A stretch of 61,642 nucleotides of DNA, taken from Thermincola carboxydiphila. GTDB lineage: Bacteria > Bacillota > Thermincolia > Thermincolales > UBA2595. The notes beneath the pieces were generated by a model. It was given only the letters and a program-made list of their open reading frames with translations, was not told the DNA's origin and did not search any database. Of this stretch, positions 45,787 to 54,260 are shown in pieces. How positions within the stretch are numbered: position 1 is the first letter of the stretch; every line of letters begins with the position of its first letter. The translations under genes and the position numbers were made by a program. The stretch lies in NCBI GenBank assembly GCA_016841045.1, contig JAENZX010000021.1, forward strand, positions 1 to 61,642, written 5' to 3'.

Positions 45787-46051
45787 CAGCTGACTCTCTT
45801 AAACCCGCCAGGTAGTTTGCAATCTCTACATGATAGGGATGGACCTGATAGGCCTGCAAGTCCTCAGCAGAATCAAACTTTGCTACAAGCGCCAAGTCAT
45901 ATGACCTGTCGGAACGAATAAAGTCAACACCAACTTCCAAATGACGGAGCTGGGGAACATTTCCGTCAAGGGTTAACAGCCTATCCCGTACTTGGGCAAT
46001 ATGTTCCGGACTGCGGTCCTTAAGTTTAAAACATACAATATGTGTAATCAT
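45764..46051 (-). CDS. Dabb (stress-responsive alpha/beta barrel) domain protein
   Basis: The 95-residue protein is a small ferredoxin-like dimeric barrel with ITHIVCFKLKD at the start and AVVDYES-like strand and YQVHPYHVEI near the end, the pattern of the Dabb family. ATG 46051 is chosen; TTGGAGTG lies upstream. It overlaps the PAP2 gene by 23 bases. Function unknown. Confidence 0.8.
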   Translation of the reverse strand: MITHIVCFKLKDRSPEHIAQVRDRLLTLDGNVPQLRHLEVGVDFIRSDRSYDLALVAKFDSAEDLQAYQVHPYHVEIANYLAGLRESAVAVDYES

Positions 46052-46084
46052 AGCAATACACTCCAATCGTTTTTATCGTTTGTC

Positions 46085-46441
46085 TTATTTCTTTATACTC
46101 CGAAAAACCAAAATACCCGCAACAACTAGTATTACAGCGAAAAAACCGCTTAGCACACTGGAAAGTCCGGTAACCATAACAAGACCATAAAGGGCTCTAT
46201 CTGCGTTTTTTTCCACAGCTTGACCTAAAGCTATTTGTTTATCGAAATCTTGCTTGTCCAATCTTTTAATTATTTCACCTGATACTTTTCTTATTAATTC
46301 CCCGTTAACCTCCTCCTCTTGCACGTTATTATTTGTTATCATTTGCTGACTGACATCTGATCTAACGAAACCGTTTAGCAAAACGATAGCAAGAATGAAC
46401 AAAACTAATAAGTTTATAGTCGTTTTATTCAATAAAATCAC
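46085..46441 (-). CDS. Two-segment membrane protein, hypothetical
   Basis: The 118-residue protein has hydrophobic segments at the N-terminus (INLLVLFILAIVLLNGF) and C-terminus (LSSVLSGFFAVILVVAGILVF), with about 60 polar, Glu/Lys-rich residues between, probably outside the cell. The family is not recognised. Confidence 0.5.
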   Translation of the reverse strand: MILLNKTTINLLVLFILAIVLLNGFVRSDVSQQMITNNNVQEEEVNGELIRKVSGEIIKRLDKQDFDKQIALGQAVEKNADRALYGLVMVTGLSSVLSGFFAVILVVAGILVFRSIKK

Positions 46442-46583
46442 CTTAGTCCCTCAAAAAGTTGTATAATAGCACTTATTCGTCATTTTTCTAATATCTCCCT
46501 CTAATTTATTATAATGACTAAATAATTCTCCAATTAATTTTAAAGCTTCTATTTTCCCTAGCATGCACAATCTTTCAAATGCA

Positions 46584-46613
46584 ACAAAAAAAGCAGGCTT
46601 TATCCACCTGCTT
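46584..46613 (-). terminator. Terminator after ndoA
   Basis: AAGCAGG and CCTGCTT form a stem with an 8-10-base loop, followed on the minus strand by a run of T. Confidence 0.85.
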
Positions 46614-46962
46614 AAATCTCAATCAACCCCAGCGATATCTCTACCGCCTGAGCTACTTTATTCATAATCTCTTCGGTTAATGAAGTAACTTTTTCTTTAA
46701 GTCTCGTTTTATCTATTGTACGAATTTGTTCCAGGAGAATTACAGAATCTTTCTCTAAGCCGCTTCCCTTTGCGGTAACCTCTACATGTGTTGGTAGCTT
46801 CGCTTTGCTGATTTGAGAGGTGATTGCTGCTACGATGGTGGTTGGGCTATACTGGTTACCGATATCATTCTGCAGAACCAGAACGGGTCTGGTTCCACCC
46901 TGTTCTGATCCGACGACCGGGCTAAGGTCGGCGAAAAAGATGTCCCCGCGTCTAATCTGCAT
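46612..46962 (-). CDS. ndoA: MazF/PemK-family mRNA interferase (EndoA)
   Basis: The 116-residue toxin is an mRNA endonuclease. It shows [32 protein letters not shown] and the late [11 protein letters not shown], the EndoA/MazF hallmarks. ATG 46962 is used. It overlaps the CopG antitoxin gene by 11 bases, which ties toxin translation to the antitoxin. Confidence 0.94.
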   Translation of the reverse strand: MQIRRGDIFFADLSPVVGSEQGGTRPVLVLQNDIGNQYSPTTIVAAITSQISKAKLPTHVEVTAKGSGLEKDSVILLEQIRTIDKTRLKEKVTSLTEEIMNKVAQAVEISLGLIEI

Positions 46963-47236
46963 TATTGCCCTCCGACAAGCGCCCTGTATAAAGTTCACTC
47001 ACTTCATGCTCCAGAGCAAAGCTCTCTCCTGCCAAGGCTAGATTAATTTTGGCCATTTCCATATAACCCTTCTTCATCTGCTCTCTGATCGTTCTCCTTT
47101 TTCGTTCATGAATATAGAGTTTCATAGCTTCACGGATAAATTCACTTCTGTTGAGCTTCTCTGCAGCCGCAATCCCATCCACTTCGCGCAATAGATTATC
47201 CGGGAGGCTAATCATTATTCTCTTAACTTCAGCCAC
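46952..47236 (-). CDS. ndoAI: CopG-family antitoxin of EndoA
   Basis: The 94-residue protein has the ribbon-helix-helix core ([32 protein letters not shown]) that binds DNA and represses its own operon, with a C-terminal part that binds and blocks the toxin. GTG 47236 follows AAGGAGGTG. A sigma-A promoter lies upstream. Confidence 0.92.
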   Translation of the reverse strand: MAEVKRIMISLPDNLLREVDGIAAAEKLNRSEFIREAMKLYIHERKRRTIREQMKKGYMEMAKINLALAGESFALEHEVSELYTGRLSEGNNAD

Positions 47237-47298
47237 CAAAGGGCACCTCCTTAGCAAAGCGTCTAAACCCATTCGTATACCAATATTATATATACTAC

Positions 47299-47328
47299 AT
47301 TATATACTGCTATATATAAAATTGTCAA
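47299..47328 (-). promoter_or_regulatory. Sigma-A promoter of ndoAI-ndoA
   Basis: TTGACA (47328-47323), an 18-base spacer and TATAAT (47304-47299) precede ndoAI. The -35 and -10 are consensus. Confidence 0.8.
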
Positions 47329-47413
47329 CAAAACTGTGGCTTCTTATGCATCCATTCGGGCCTGTATTTAAGTACAGGTCATTTTATTTGCGTCATATTG
47401 TCCGGTTGAATGC

Positions 47414-48157
47414 TTAGCAGTTTACATAGAGATTTCCGTATGGACGGTGAGAAACAGGTATAAGTTTGACAAACTTTTCTTTTCTGACTTCTTCATAGTC
47501 TATACCCAAATCATTACAATATTCATGAAGAAGTTCATCAAGTTTCTTATTGTCAGTCTCATCAAGTTCAAAAACTGAAACTTCTTTGCCTAACATGGTT
47601 TTGTCAACTTCTCCTCTTACGTAGATTACCCCGCCGTGCATTCCAGTTCCAAGGTAGTCTCCTGCTATAGGTTCTTCTGGTTTGCGGTTAAGTCCAAGGA
47701 TGACGAGAATTCCTCCTGCCATATATTCACCAAGGAAATTTCCGGCACACCCTCCAATAACCATTTTAGGAATTAGCTCCTGATATTCTTTCATATGAAT
47801 GCCCACACGGTACCCAACATCACCCTTGATGAAGAGTTTCCCTCCCCGCATGGCGTATCCCAGAACATCCCCTGCATGGCCATGGATAACAATCTTTCCC
47901 GCATTCATTGTATTGCCTATCGCATCCTGCCCGTTATCCCGGACAACAATAGTTGACCCATTCATGTATGCCCCAAGGTCATTTCCCGGTACACCCTTAA
48001 CCTCAATTTCCACCGGACGGTCGACCCTTGTACCGATATAACGCTGGCCATTTACGTTTTCCAGGACAATTTTGTCAGCCCCTTCTTCTGCAGCCTGCAG
48101 GATTTTATCATTTAACTGTTTATAATATATACCCTTGGCATCGATTGTCTTTATCAT
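47414..48157 (-). CDS. Glutamate synthase GXGXG domain subunit
   Basis: The 247-residue protein equals the C-terminal beta-helix domain of bacterial GltB, which links the glutaminase and synthase sites. Repeats such as GSTIVVRDNGQDAIGNTMNAG and GGVIYVRGEVDKTMLGKE follow the GxxGxxG coil pattern. It is the last gene of the split glutamate synthase unit and overlaps its neighbour by one base. Confidence 0.9.
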   Translation of the reverse strand: MIKTIDAKGIYYKQLNDKILQAAEEGADKIVLENVNGQRYIGTRVDRPVEIEVKGVPGNDLGAYMNGSTIVVRDNGQDAIGNTMNAGKIVIHGHAGDVLGYAMRGGKLFIKGDVGYRVGIHMKEYQELIPKMVIGGCAGNFLGEYMAGGILVILGLNRKPEEPIAGDYLGTGMHGGVIYVRGEVDKTMLGKEVSVFELDETDNKKLDELLHEYCNDLGIDYEEVRKEKFVKLIPVSHRPYGNLYVNC

Positions 48158-49422
48158 TACTCTGCCCCCCCACTCAACCTTGACTTCCTGAATTCTTTGG
48201 GAAAATCAATATATCCGAAATCAGGGTTTAACAATTTATCTTTGAAGGCAGAAACATCAACTTTCTCTTTTATCAGACCGGTCATAATCCCTGCTCTGTC
48301 AACCTTATTCAGGCATATGTAGCCAACTACAGATCCATCCTTTAGGATGACTTTGCGGTAGCACTTATTAGCAGTGTCGGCTTCTGACAGCACCTCAAAC
48401 TGGTCTGAGTCAGGTTTAATAATTCCGGCAGTCAGCATCGGCAGGTCACCAAAACCAATAGCATTCATTGCCAGTCCGCCAGCAAAAACTTCTTCAGCTC
48501 CTGCCATATTGCGTCCTGCAATCTCACCCTGCATATAAGCATTGGGAAGCAGAGGGAGAACTCTGTTGGTTCCGTAAACAATGTCAAACCCTTCGGATAC
48601 ATCTCCGGCAGCATAAATTCCATAGACACTTGTTTCCATCTTTTCGTTAACAACAATACCTCTGTTAACCTGCACTTCGGTCTCTTTTACTAGAGCAATA
48701 TTGGGATTTACACCTATTGCCACAATGAGCATGTCACAATCAAGCTTAGTTCCATTCTGGAGTACAACTCCGCTAACTTCTGCTTCGCCGAGCACTTTGG
48801 AAACAGTATTATTTAATACAAATTTAACACCATTTTTCTCAAGGTAATCCTGAACCATTACACCGGCTTCCTCATCAAGAATAGCCGGAAGAATGCGATT
48901 AGCAAGCTCAACTACGGTAACTGCAACACCGGCTTTGTTCAGAGCTTCTGCTGCTTTAAGACCTATCAATCCTGCTCCAATTACAACCGCCTTGTTTTTA
49001 CCGACCGAAAGAGCATCTTTAATTTCCTTAACATCGTCAAATTTAATAAAAGAATATATGCCTTTTTTATCCAGGCCGTCCATGGGAGGAACTATTGGCT
49101 TCCCTCCGGCAGCAACAAGCAGTTTATCAAATGGCAAATTTGTTCCGTCTGCCAACTCAACTTTTTTGCCTGTGAAATCAATCTTTACTGCTTTAACGCC
49201 AAGAATAGGCGTTACACTGTTAACTTCATAGAAATTATCTTTACGATAAACCATTTTATCTTCACTTACTTTTCCGGCCAACCAGTAAGATATAAGCGGC
49301 CTTGAGTAGGTATGATACTTTTCGTCTGAAACAATGGTAATCCGGCCTTCGCGGTCAACCTGCCTTATTCCTTCGACAGCTCCGATGGCAGCGGCGGAGT
49401 TACCTATAATCACATAATTCAT
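48157..49422 (-). CDS. FAD-dependent NAD(P)H oxidoreductase of the glutamate synthase unit
   Basis: The 421-residue protein has the FAD-binding N-terminus (VIIGNSAAAIGAVEGIR), the NAD(P)H-binding loop VVIGAGLIGLKAAEAL and GVNPNIALVKE followed by YAAGDVSEGFD. It resembles NADH oxidase/rubredoxin reductase proteins and lacks redox Cys pairs. In this context it probably passes electrons from NAD(P)H through the ferredoxin subunit to the FMN site. ATG 49422 with a GGCGGAG site is used. Confidence 0.88.
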   Translation of the reverse strand: MNYVIIGNSAAAIGAVEGIRQVDREGRITIVSDEKYHTYSRPLISYWLAGKVSEDKMVYRKDNFYEVNSVTPILGVKAVKIDFTGKKVELADGTNLPFDKLLVAAGGKPIVPPMDGLDKKGIYSFIKFDDVKEIKDALSVGKNKAVVIGAGLIGLKAAEALNKAGVAVTVVELANRILPAILDEEAGVMVQDYLEKNGVKFVLNNTVSKVLGEAEVSGVVLQNGTKLDCDMLIVAIGVNPNIALVKETEVQVNRGIVVNEKMETSVYGIYAAGDVSEGFDIVYGTNRVLPLLPNAYMQGEIAGRNMAGAEEVFAGGLAMNAIGFGDLPMLTAGIIKPDSDQFEVLSEADTANKCYRKVILKDGSVVGYICLNKVDRAGIMTGLIKEKVDVSAFKDKLLNPDFGYIDFPKEFRKSRLSGGAE

Positions 49423-49449
49423 ATTCTCGCCTCCTCGCAAAGACCAGTT

Positions 49450-49893
49450 TTACCTTTCTTCAAAGGACAGGGCCTCATTAGGGCAATTAGCCACACACGC
49501 AGGCACTTCGTCATTACTGCTGCACAAGTCACATTTTGATGCTGCCTTTTTACCTGATTCGTCTCTCCTGATGGCACCAAAGGGGCACGCCAGGATACAA
49601 GTCCAACATCCCACACAACGTTCTTCCTGGTTATATACAATACCTGTCTCCGAATTTCTTTGCATAGCTCCTGTTATACATGACTTAGTACAGGGGGCAT
49701 CCTCACAGTGTCGGCACTGAAGAGCAAATGAAACCGGTTTGTTTTCTTCCACAAGCACCCTAGCCACCGGCCGGTTCCCTTTTTTAAAGGCCTTAATTAT
49801 GTCATTTGGGTACTCAGAGTGGGCAACAATACAGTGAACTTCACACAGTCTGCATCCAACACAAACTTCCTCTTTTGCATATACCTTTTTCAT
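49450..49893 (-). CDS. 4Fe-4S ferredoxin subunit (four-cluster type)
   Basis: The 147-residue protein has Cys groups CVGCRLCEVHC, CRHCEDAPCTKSC, CVGCWTCILACP and CDLCSSNDEVPACVANCP, as in HycB/DmsB-type electron-transfer subunits. It lies between the FMN core and the FAD protein of the glutamate synthase unit, with 12 bases between it and the former. It should carry electrons between them. Confidence 0.92.
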   Translation of the reverse strand: MKKVYAKEEVCVGCRLCEVHCIVAHSEYPNDIIKAFKKGNRPVARVLVEENKPVSFALQCRHCEDAPCTKSCITGAMQRNSETGIVYNQEERCVGCWTCILACPFGAIRRDESGKKAASKCDLCSSNDEVPACVANCPNEALSFEER

Positions 49894-49904
49894 AGTCTCC
49901 CCTC

Positions 49905-51407
49905 CTATTCGCCTGCGTGCACAACACCAAGTATCTCAAGTTCTTTTTGGGATAAACCTATTCCTCTAAGCATCAGCCTGTTTCCACGCAAACTTTCCAG
50001 GGCGTTTATACCCATTCCGCCGAGAAGCTCCTTAATCTCGTGAGCCCATGCTTTTAGCAGGTTAGCTGCTCTTTTGGCCCCAATATCGGGGTTCAGCCTC
50101 TTAATAAGGTTCGGGTTCTGAGTAGCAATACCCCAGTTACATTTTCCTGTATAGCACTTCTGACACAAATGACATCCAAGAGCCAGCAATGCAGAAGTTG
50201 CAATATACACTGCGTCAGCTCCCAGAGCTATAGCTTTAACAATATCAGAGCTGTTCCTCACAGTACCGCCTACAACTAGGGATACCTGATTTCGGATGCC
50301 TTCCTCCCTAAGACGGCTGTCTACAGCAGCTAATGCAAGTTCAACCGGAATACCCACACTGTCCCGGGTCCTAAGAGGGGTGGCCCCTGTTCCTCCCTTA
50401 AAGCCGTCAATAGCAATGATATCTGCACCCGCACGAGCAATTCCTGAAGCAATGGCAGCTACGTTATGAACTGCGGCAATCTTTACAGATACAGGCTTCT
50501 CATAATTAGTTGCTTCTTTCAGGGAGAATATTAACTGGCGGAGGTCTTCAATAGAATAGATATCGTGGTGAGGTGCAGGTGATATAGCATCACTTCCCTG
50601 AGGAATCATCCGGGTCAAGGAAACTTCAAGCCCAACTTTTTCACCCGGCAGGTGTCCACCAATACCAGGTTTGGCCCCCTGCCCTATCTTAATCTCGATG
50701 GCTTTTCCGGCATTCAAATACTCCTGATGAACTCCGAAACGCCCTGAAGCTACCTGAACGATTGTGTTATTGCCATATCCGTAAAGGTCCCGGTGTAAAC
50801 CACCCTCACCTGTATTATAGAAGGTCCCTACTTCTTCTGCCGCTCTGGCAAGAGACTTGTGGGCGTTTAGACTAATAGAACCGAATGACATCGCTGAAAA
50901 CATGATCGGCACTTCCAACTCCAGCTGGGGAGGAAGTTTTTCTGCCAATTTGCCATCTTTTACTACCAGCTTTTCAGGTTTGCGGCCCAAAAATGTTTTT
51001 AGTTCCATGGGTTCACGCAGGGGATCAATGGAAGGGTTTGTTACCTGACTTGCATTTAAAAGCAGGTGGTCCCAGTAAATAGGATAATTCCTGTCTGTAC
51101 CCATACCTGTAAGAAGGATACCGCCGGTAGCGGCTTGCTTATAGATGGTGTTTATATCAAATGCTGTCCAGTTAGCGTTATTTTTATATTGCTGAGGATT
51201 GTTTACCACAGAGAGTGCTCTGGTAGGACAAAAAACTACACACCTTTGACAGTTGACACAGGCTGTTTCGTCAGAAACTACCCTGCCCTCATCAATGTCA
51301 AAGGAATGGCATTCGTTGGCACACTGTGTAATACAAACCTTACAGTCTATACATCTTTCCTTTTTACGCTCGATTAAAAACTCTGGCACGGCCATATTAA
51401 AGTTCAT
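49905..51407 (-). CDS. Glutamate synthase FMN core domain with ferredoxin N-terminus
   Basis: The 500-residue protein is the synthase domain of GltB as a separate subunit. It has an N-terminal 2x[4Fe-4S] part (CIDCKVCITQCANEC, CVNCQRCVVFCP) and an FMN TIM barrel with TGEGGLHRDLYG, KIGQGAKPGIGGHLPG, GFKGGTGATPL and ALGADAVYIATSALLALGC; CHLCQKCYTGKCNWGIATQ supplies the Cys of a 3Fe-4S cluster. It overlaps the GATase gene by 4 bases (ATGA). Confidence 0.93.
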   Translation of the reverse strand: MNFNMAVPEFLIERKKERCIDCKVCITQCANECHSFDIDEGRVVSDETACVNCQRCVVFCPTRALSVVNNPQQYKNNANWTAFDINTIYKQAATGGILLTGMGTDRNYPIYWDHLLLNASQVTNPSIDPLREPMELKTFLGRKPEKLVVKDGKLAEKLPPQLELEVPIMFSAMSFGSISLNAHKSLARAAEEVGTFYNTGEGGLHRDLYGYGNNTIVQVASGRFGVHQEYLNAGKAIEIKIGQGAKPGIGGHLPGEKVGLEVSLTRMIPQGSDAISPAPHHDIYSIEDLRQLIFSLKEATNYEKPVSVKIAAVHNVAAIASGIARAGADIIAIDGFKGGTGATPLRTRDSVGIPVELALAAVDSRLREEGIRNQVSLVVGGTVRNSSDIVKAIALGADAVYIATSALLALGCHLCQKCYTGKCNWGIATQNPNLIKRLNPDIGAKRAANLLKAWAHEIKELLGGMGINALESLRGNRLMLRGIGLSQKELEILGVVHAGE

Positions 51408-52495
51408 ATATTGTCAACCCCTTCCAACAACCCAATTACCGGTTCTCCGCCCTTGGGTACCCAAACATGTTCAGGGTCAGAACATACCTCTCTAATGGCA
51501 GACTCTTCACTGGCCAGATACAGGAAATCACCTTTAGTGGCAGCCACCATATTACGGAGTTTTATCCTGTCATTAAGGGCCACAATACCATTTTTTGTTC
51601 CGAGTATTATCGAGAACGGTCCATTCATCAGCAGGTTACCAAAAACAGCCCGGAGGGCTTTTAACAGTTCCTTTTTATCTTGATCCATTCTGTCAATTTC
51701 TTTCCATAGAGGAGCAGCAACTGTAGCCACAGCCATTTCTAGGGGAAGCCCCTGCTTTCTCATCAGGTAGTCGAAAATATAAGTGATTGCTTCTGTATCT
51801 GTCTGCAGTGTACACTTATATCCAAACATTTCAAGAAATCTGGCATTAGCCCCATACGAAGAAATTTCGCCATTATGGACTATTGACCAGTCGAGCAGGG
51901 TGAATGGGTGTGCGCCACCCCACCAGCCAGGCGTATTTGTCGGAAAACGGCCGTGAGCGGTCCAAATATATCCGTCATATTTTTCCAGACAATAGAAATC
52001 CCCAATATCTTCAGGATAACCGACCCCTTTAAAAGCCCCCATATTTTTACCACTGGAAAAAATATAAGCACCTTCAAAACAGCTGTTAACTCTCATGACG
52101 CAGCGTACAACATATTCTTCTTCTGTGAGTTCTGAAGAAATAAGTTTATTCTGACCTGGCCGAACAAAATATCTCCAAATTAATGGCGGGTTGTTTATTG
52201 ACCTTACTTTTCGGGTGTGGATAGGCTCACTCATATCTACGTCAAAGTGGTCATTTATAAATTCTTCTGTGTTAATACGGTTGGCCAAGCTATCGTAAAA
52301 TACATGAAATGCGTAATGATCAGGATAGTCGGGGTAAATTCCGTAAGCAGCAAATCCTCCGCCAAGACCATTGGAACGGTCATGCATAAGGGCAATAGAT
52401 TTAATAATATCATTACCCGAAAAGCGATGACCTTTTTTGTTCATTATCCCACTTATGGCACAACCGGATGGTATTCTGGGAAATATCTTGTTCAT
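51404..52495 (-). CDS. Glutamine amidotransferase (class II) subunit of glutamate synthase
   Basis: The 363-residue class II GATase has its nucleophile at Cys12 (PSGCAISGIMNKKGH) and the TAHGRFPTNTPGWWGGAHPF and SIVHNGEISSYGANARFLE blocks. The nucleophile is not at position 2, so N-terminal processing is likely needed; the Met11-like spacer before Cys is typical of these split forms. It corresponds to domain 1 of GltB. The gene heads the glutamate synthase unit and lies just after the glnA terminator. Confidence 0.9.
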   Translation of the reverse strand: MNKIFPRIPSGCAISGIMNKKGHRFSGNDIIKSIALMHDRSNGLGGGFAAYGIYPDYPDHYAFHVFYDSLANRINTEEFINDHFDVDMSEPIHTRKVRSINNPPLIWRYFVRPGQNKLISSELTEEEYVVRCVMRVNSCFEGAYIFSSGKNMGAFKGVGYPEDIGDFYCLEKYDGYIWTAHGRFPTNTPGWWGGAHPFTLLDWSIVHNGEISSYGANARFLEMFGYKCTLQTDTEAITYIFDYLMRKQGLPLEMAVATVAAPLWKEIDRMDQDKKELLKALRAVFGNLLMNGPFSIILGTKNGIVALNDRIKLRNMVAATKGDFLYLASEESAIREVCSDPEHVWVPKGGEPVIGLLEGVDNI

Positions 52496-52589
52496 TATTT
52501 ATCACCTGCCGTCAGAATTTCTTATTCTTAAAACCGTCTTTTAATTTTCCTTTTTTGTACATTTTTTACTATGTTTTCCAGTTAATAGG

Positions 52590-52625
52590 TAAAATGAAAC
52601 CGGCTACTTAAATTCGATAGCCGGT
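52590..52625 (-). terminator. Terminator between glnA and glutamate synthase genes
   Basis: ACCGGCTA (52599-52606) and TAGCCGGT (52618-52625) are perfect arms with an 11-base loop, followed on the minus strand by TTCATTTT. The T-run is imperfect, so partial read-through into the glutamate synthase genes is likely. Confidence 0.75.
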
Positions 52626-52646
52626 CCTCCAATAAAAATCTTATCT

Positions 52647-53975
52647 TTAGTAAACTCCCAAATACTCGTCAATCTCCCAGGGATGCACCTGTACCCTGAA
52701 CCTATCCCATTCGATGGTCTTTGCTTCAGTGAACCGGTTATATGCATGGCTGCCGAGAGCAGACTTGATGACTTCATCTTTCGACAGCTCCTGGAGAGCT
52801 TCATAAAGGCTTGACGGCAGACTGCCAATTCCCTCTGCCAGTCTTTCTGCAGCAGTCATCTCGTAAATGTTTTTATCAGTCGGAGGAGGCGGCTGTATTT
52901 TATTTTTAATTCCGTCCAGACCCGCTTTGAGTGCTACTGCAATAGCAAGATACGGGTTGCAAGACGGATCTGGGTTTCTAAGTTCTATTCTGGTACTTGC
53001 TCCACGTTTGGCAGGAATTCTGATTAAGGGGCTTCTATTTCTTGCAGACCATGCAATATAAACAGGAGCCTCATAACCTGGAACCAGCCGTTTATATGAG
53101 TTTACAGTAGGATTGGTGATTGCAGCCATCGCACTGGCATGAGTGATGAGTCCACCAACATAATGCTTAGCCGCTTCACTTAACTGATCCGGAGTTTCCG
53201 GATCAAAGAAAGCATTCTTACCATTTTTGAACAGAGACTGATTCATATGCATACCTGAACCGGCAATTCCAAAAACGGGTTTGGGCATAAAAGTGGCATG
53301 AAGTCCATGTCTCTGTGCAACAGTACGAACCACAAACTTAAATGTCATTACTTTATCAGCTATATTAAGAGCTTCATCATATTTAAAATCTATTTCATGC
53401 TGTCCCGGAGCCACTTCATGGTGAGAAGCCTCGATTTCAAATCCTAATTCCTCGAGGGTAAGAACCATGTCACGGCGGGCATTTTCCCCGAGGTCTACCG
53501 GTGTTAAATCAAAATAACCGGCTTTATCATGAGTAATTGTTGTTGGTTTCCCTTCAGAATCGGTGAGGAATAAGAAAAATTCAGCCTCGGGTCCGACATT
53601 GAGAGTGAAACCCATTTCAGCAGCCTCTGCCAGAACTCTCTTCAGGGTATTACGTGGACATCCTTCAAAGGGAGTGCCATCATAATTGTGAACATCACAG
53701 ATTAAACGGGCAACTGAGCCTTCCCGGGGCCTCCAAGGGAATACCGCAAAAGTATCCGGATCAGGGATTAAGTACATATCAGATTCTTCAATACGAACAA
53801 ACCCTTCTATTGAAGATCCGTCGAACATCATTTCTCCATTAAGAGCCTTTTCAAGTTGCTCAACAGTAATAGCAACATTCTTCAAAACCCCAAAAATGTC
53901 TGTAAACTGAAGTCGGACAAATTTTACATCAGCTTCTTTTGCCTTAGCTAAAACATCGGCCTTAGTTAACGCCAT
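52647..53975 (-). CDS. glnA: Glutamine synthetase type I
   Basis: GlnA makes glutamine from glutamate, ammonia and ATP. The 442-residue protein shows the GSI motifs [26 protein letters not shown], the ATP-binding [18 protein letters not shown] and [19 protein letters not shown]. It lacks the adenylylation-site insertion region of enteric enzymes and matches the GSI-alpha length. ATG 53975 is chosen; GTG 53984 is possible. A leader with an ANTAR-type antitermination site precedes it. Confidence 0.96.
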   Translation of the reverse strand: MALTKADVLAKAKEADVKFVRLQFTDIFGVLKNVAITVEQLEKALNGEMMFDGSSIEGFVRIEESDMYLIPDPDTFAVFPWRPREGSVARLICDVHNYDGTPFEGCPRNTLKRVLAEAAEMGFTLNVGPEAEFFLFLTDSEGKPTTITHDKAGYFDLTPVDLGENARRDMVLTLEELGFEIEASHHEVAPGQHEIDFKYDEALNIADKVMTFKFVVRTVAQRHGLHATFMPKPVFGIAGSGMHMNQSLFKNGKNAFFDPETPDQLSEAAKHYVGGLITHASAMAAITNPTVNSYKRLVPGYEAPVYIAWSARNRSPLIRIPAKRGASTRIELRNPDPSCNPYLAIAVALKAGLDGIKNKIQPPPPTDKNIYEMTAAERLAEGIGSLPSSLYEALQELSKDEVIKSALGSHAYNRFTEAKTIEWDRFRVQVHPWEIDEYLGVY

Positions 53976-54088
53976 TGTTAACACAACCTTTCCCTCATTT
54001 ATTATGTTTATTAAGTAAGATGTTTAATTTAGTTGTAGTTCGTCGAAAAAGTTCAGTTTCCTCCCTCCAACCAAATATTAGTATAACC

Positions 54089-54178
54089 AAAAAAGAAAAC
54101 GCCCACTAAAACCGGTTATAAAAAATAACCCGTTTTGGTGAGCGCCGTTGCTCGTATCTATGATACATCCTCGTATCA
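54089..54178 (-). promoter_or_regulatory. glnA leader: two-hairpin ANTAR target with overlapping terminator
   Basis: In the RNA (minus strand), hairpin 1 (54178-54161) has a 6-bp stem TGATAC/GTATCA with loop GAGGAT. A 7-base linker follows. Hairpin 2 (54153-54140) has stem GAGC/GCTC with six-base loop AACGGC, which has the A1 and G4 expected of ANTAR sites. Its 3' arm is shared with the terminator stem (54144-54100, CGCTCAC/GTGGGCG plus a long lower stem) that ends in TTTTCTTTTTT. The two folds exclude each other. Loop 1 has G instead of A at position 1. Confidence 0.8.
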
Positions 54179-54200
54179 AACAGTCTCTTTTATATATGTA

Positions 54201-54228
54201 ATTATAACACATGTAACAGCAATTGCAA
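54201..54228 (-). promoter_or_regulatory. Sigma-A promoter of glnA
   Basis: TTGCAA (54228-54223), a 16-base spacer and TATAAT (54206-54201) sit just upstream of the ANTAR leader. Confidence 0.75.
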
Positions 54229-54260
54229 TACTTATTTACTGATTAGTATATGCTTTTTTC

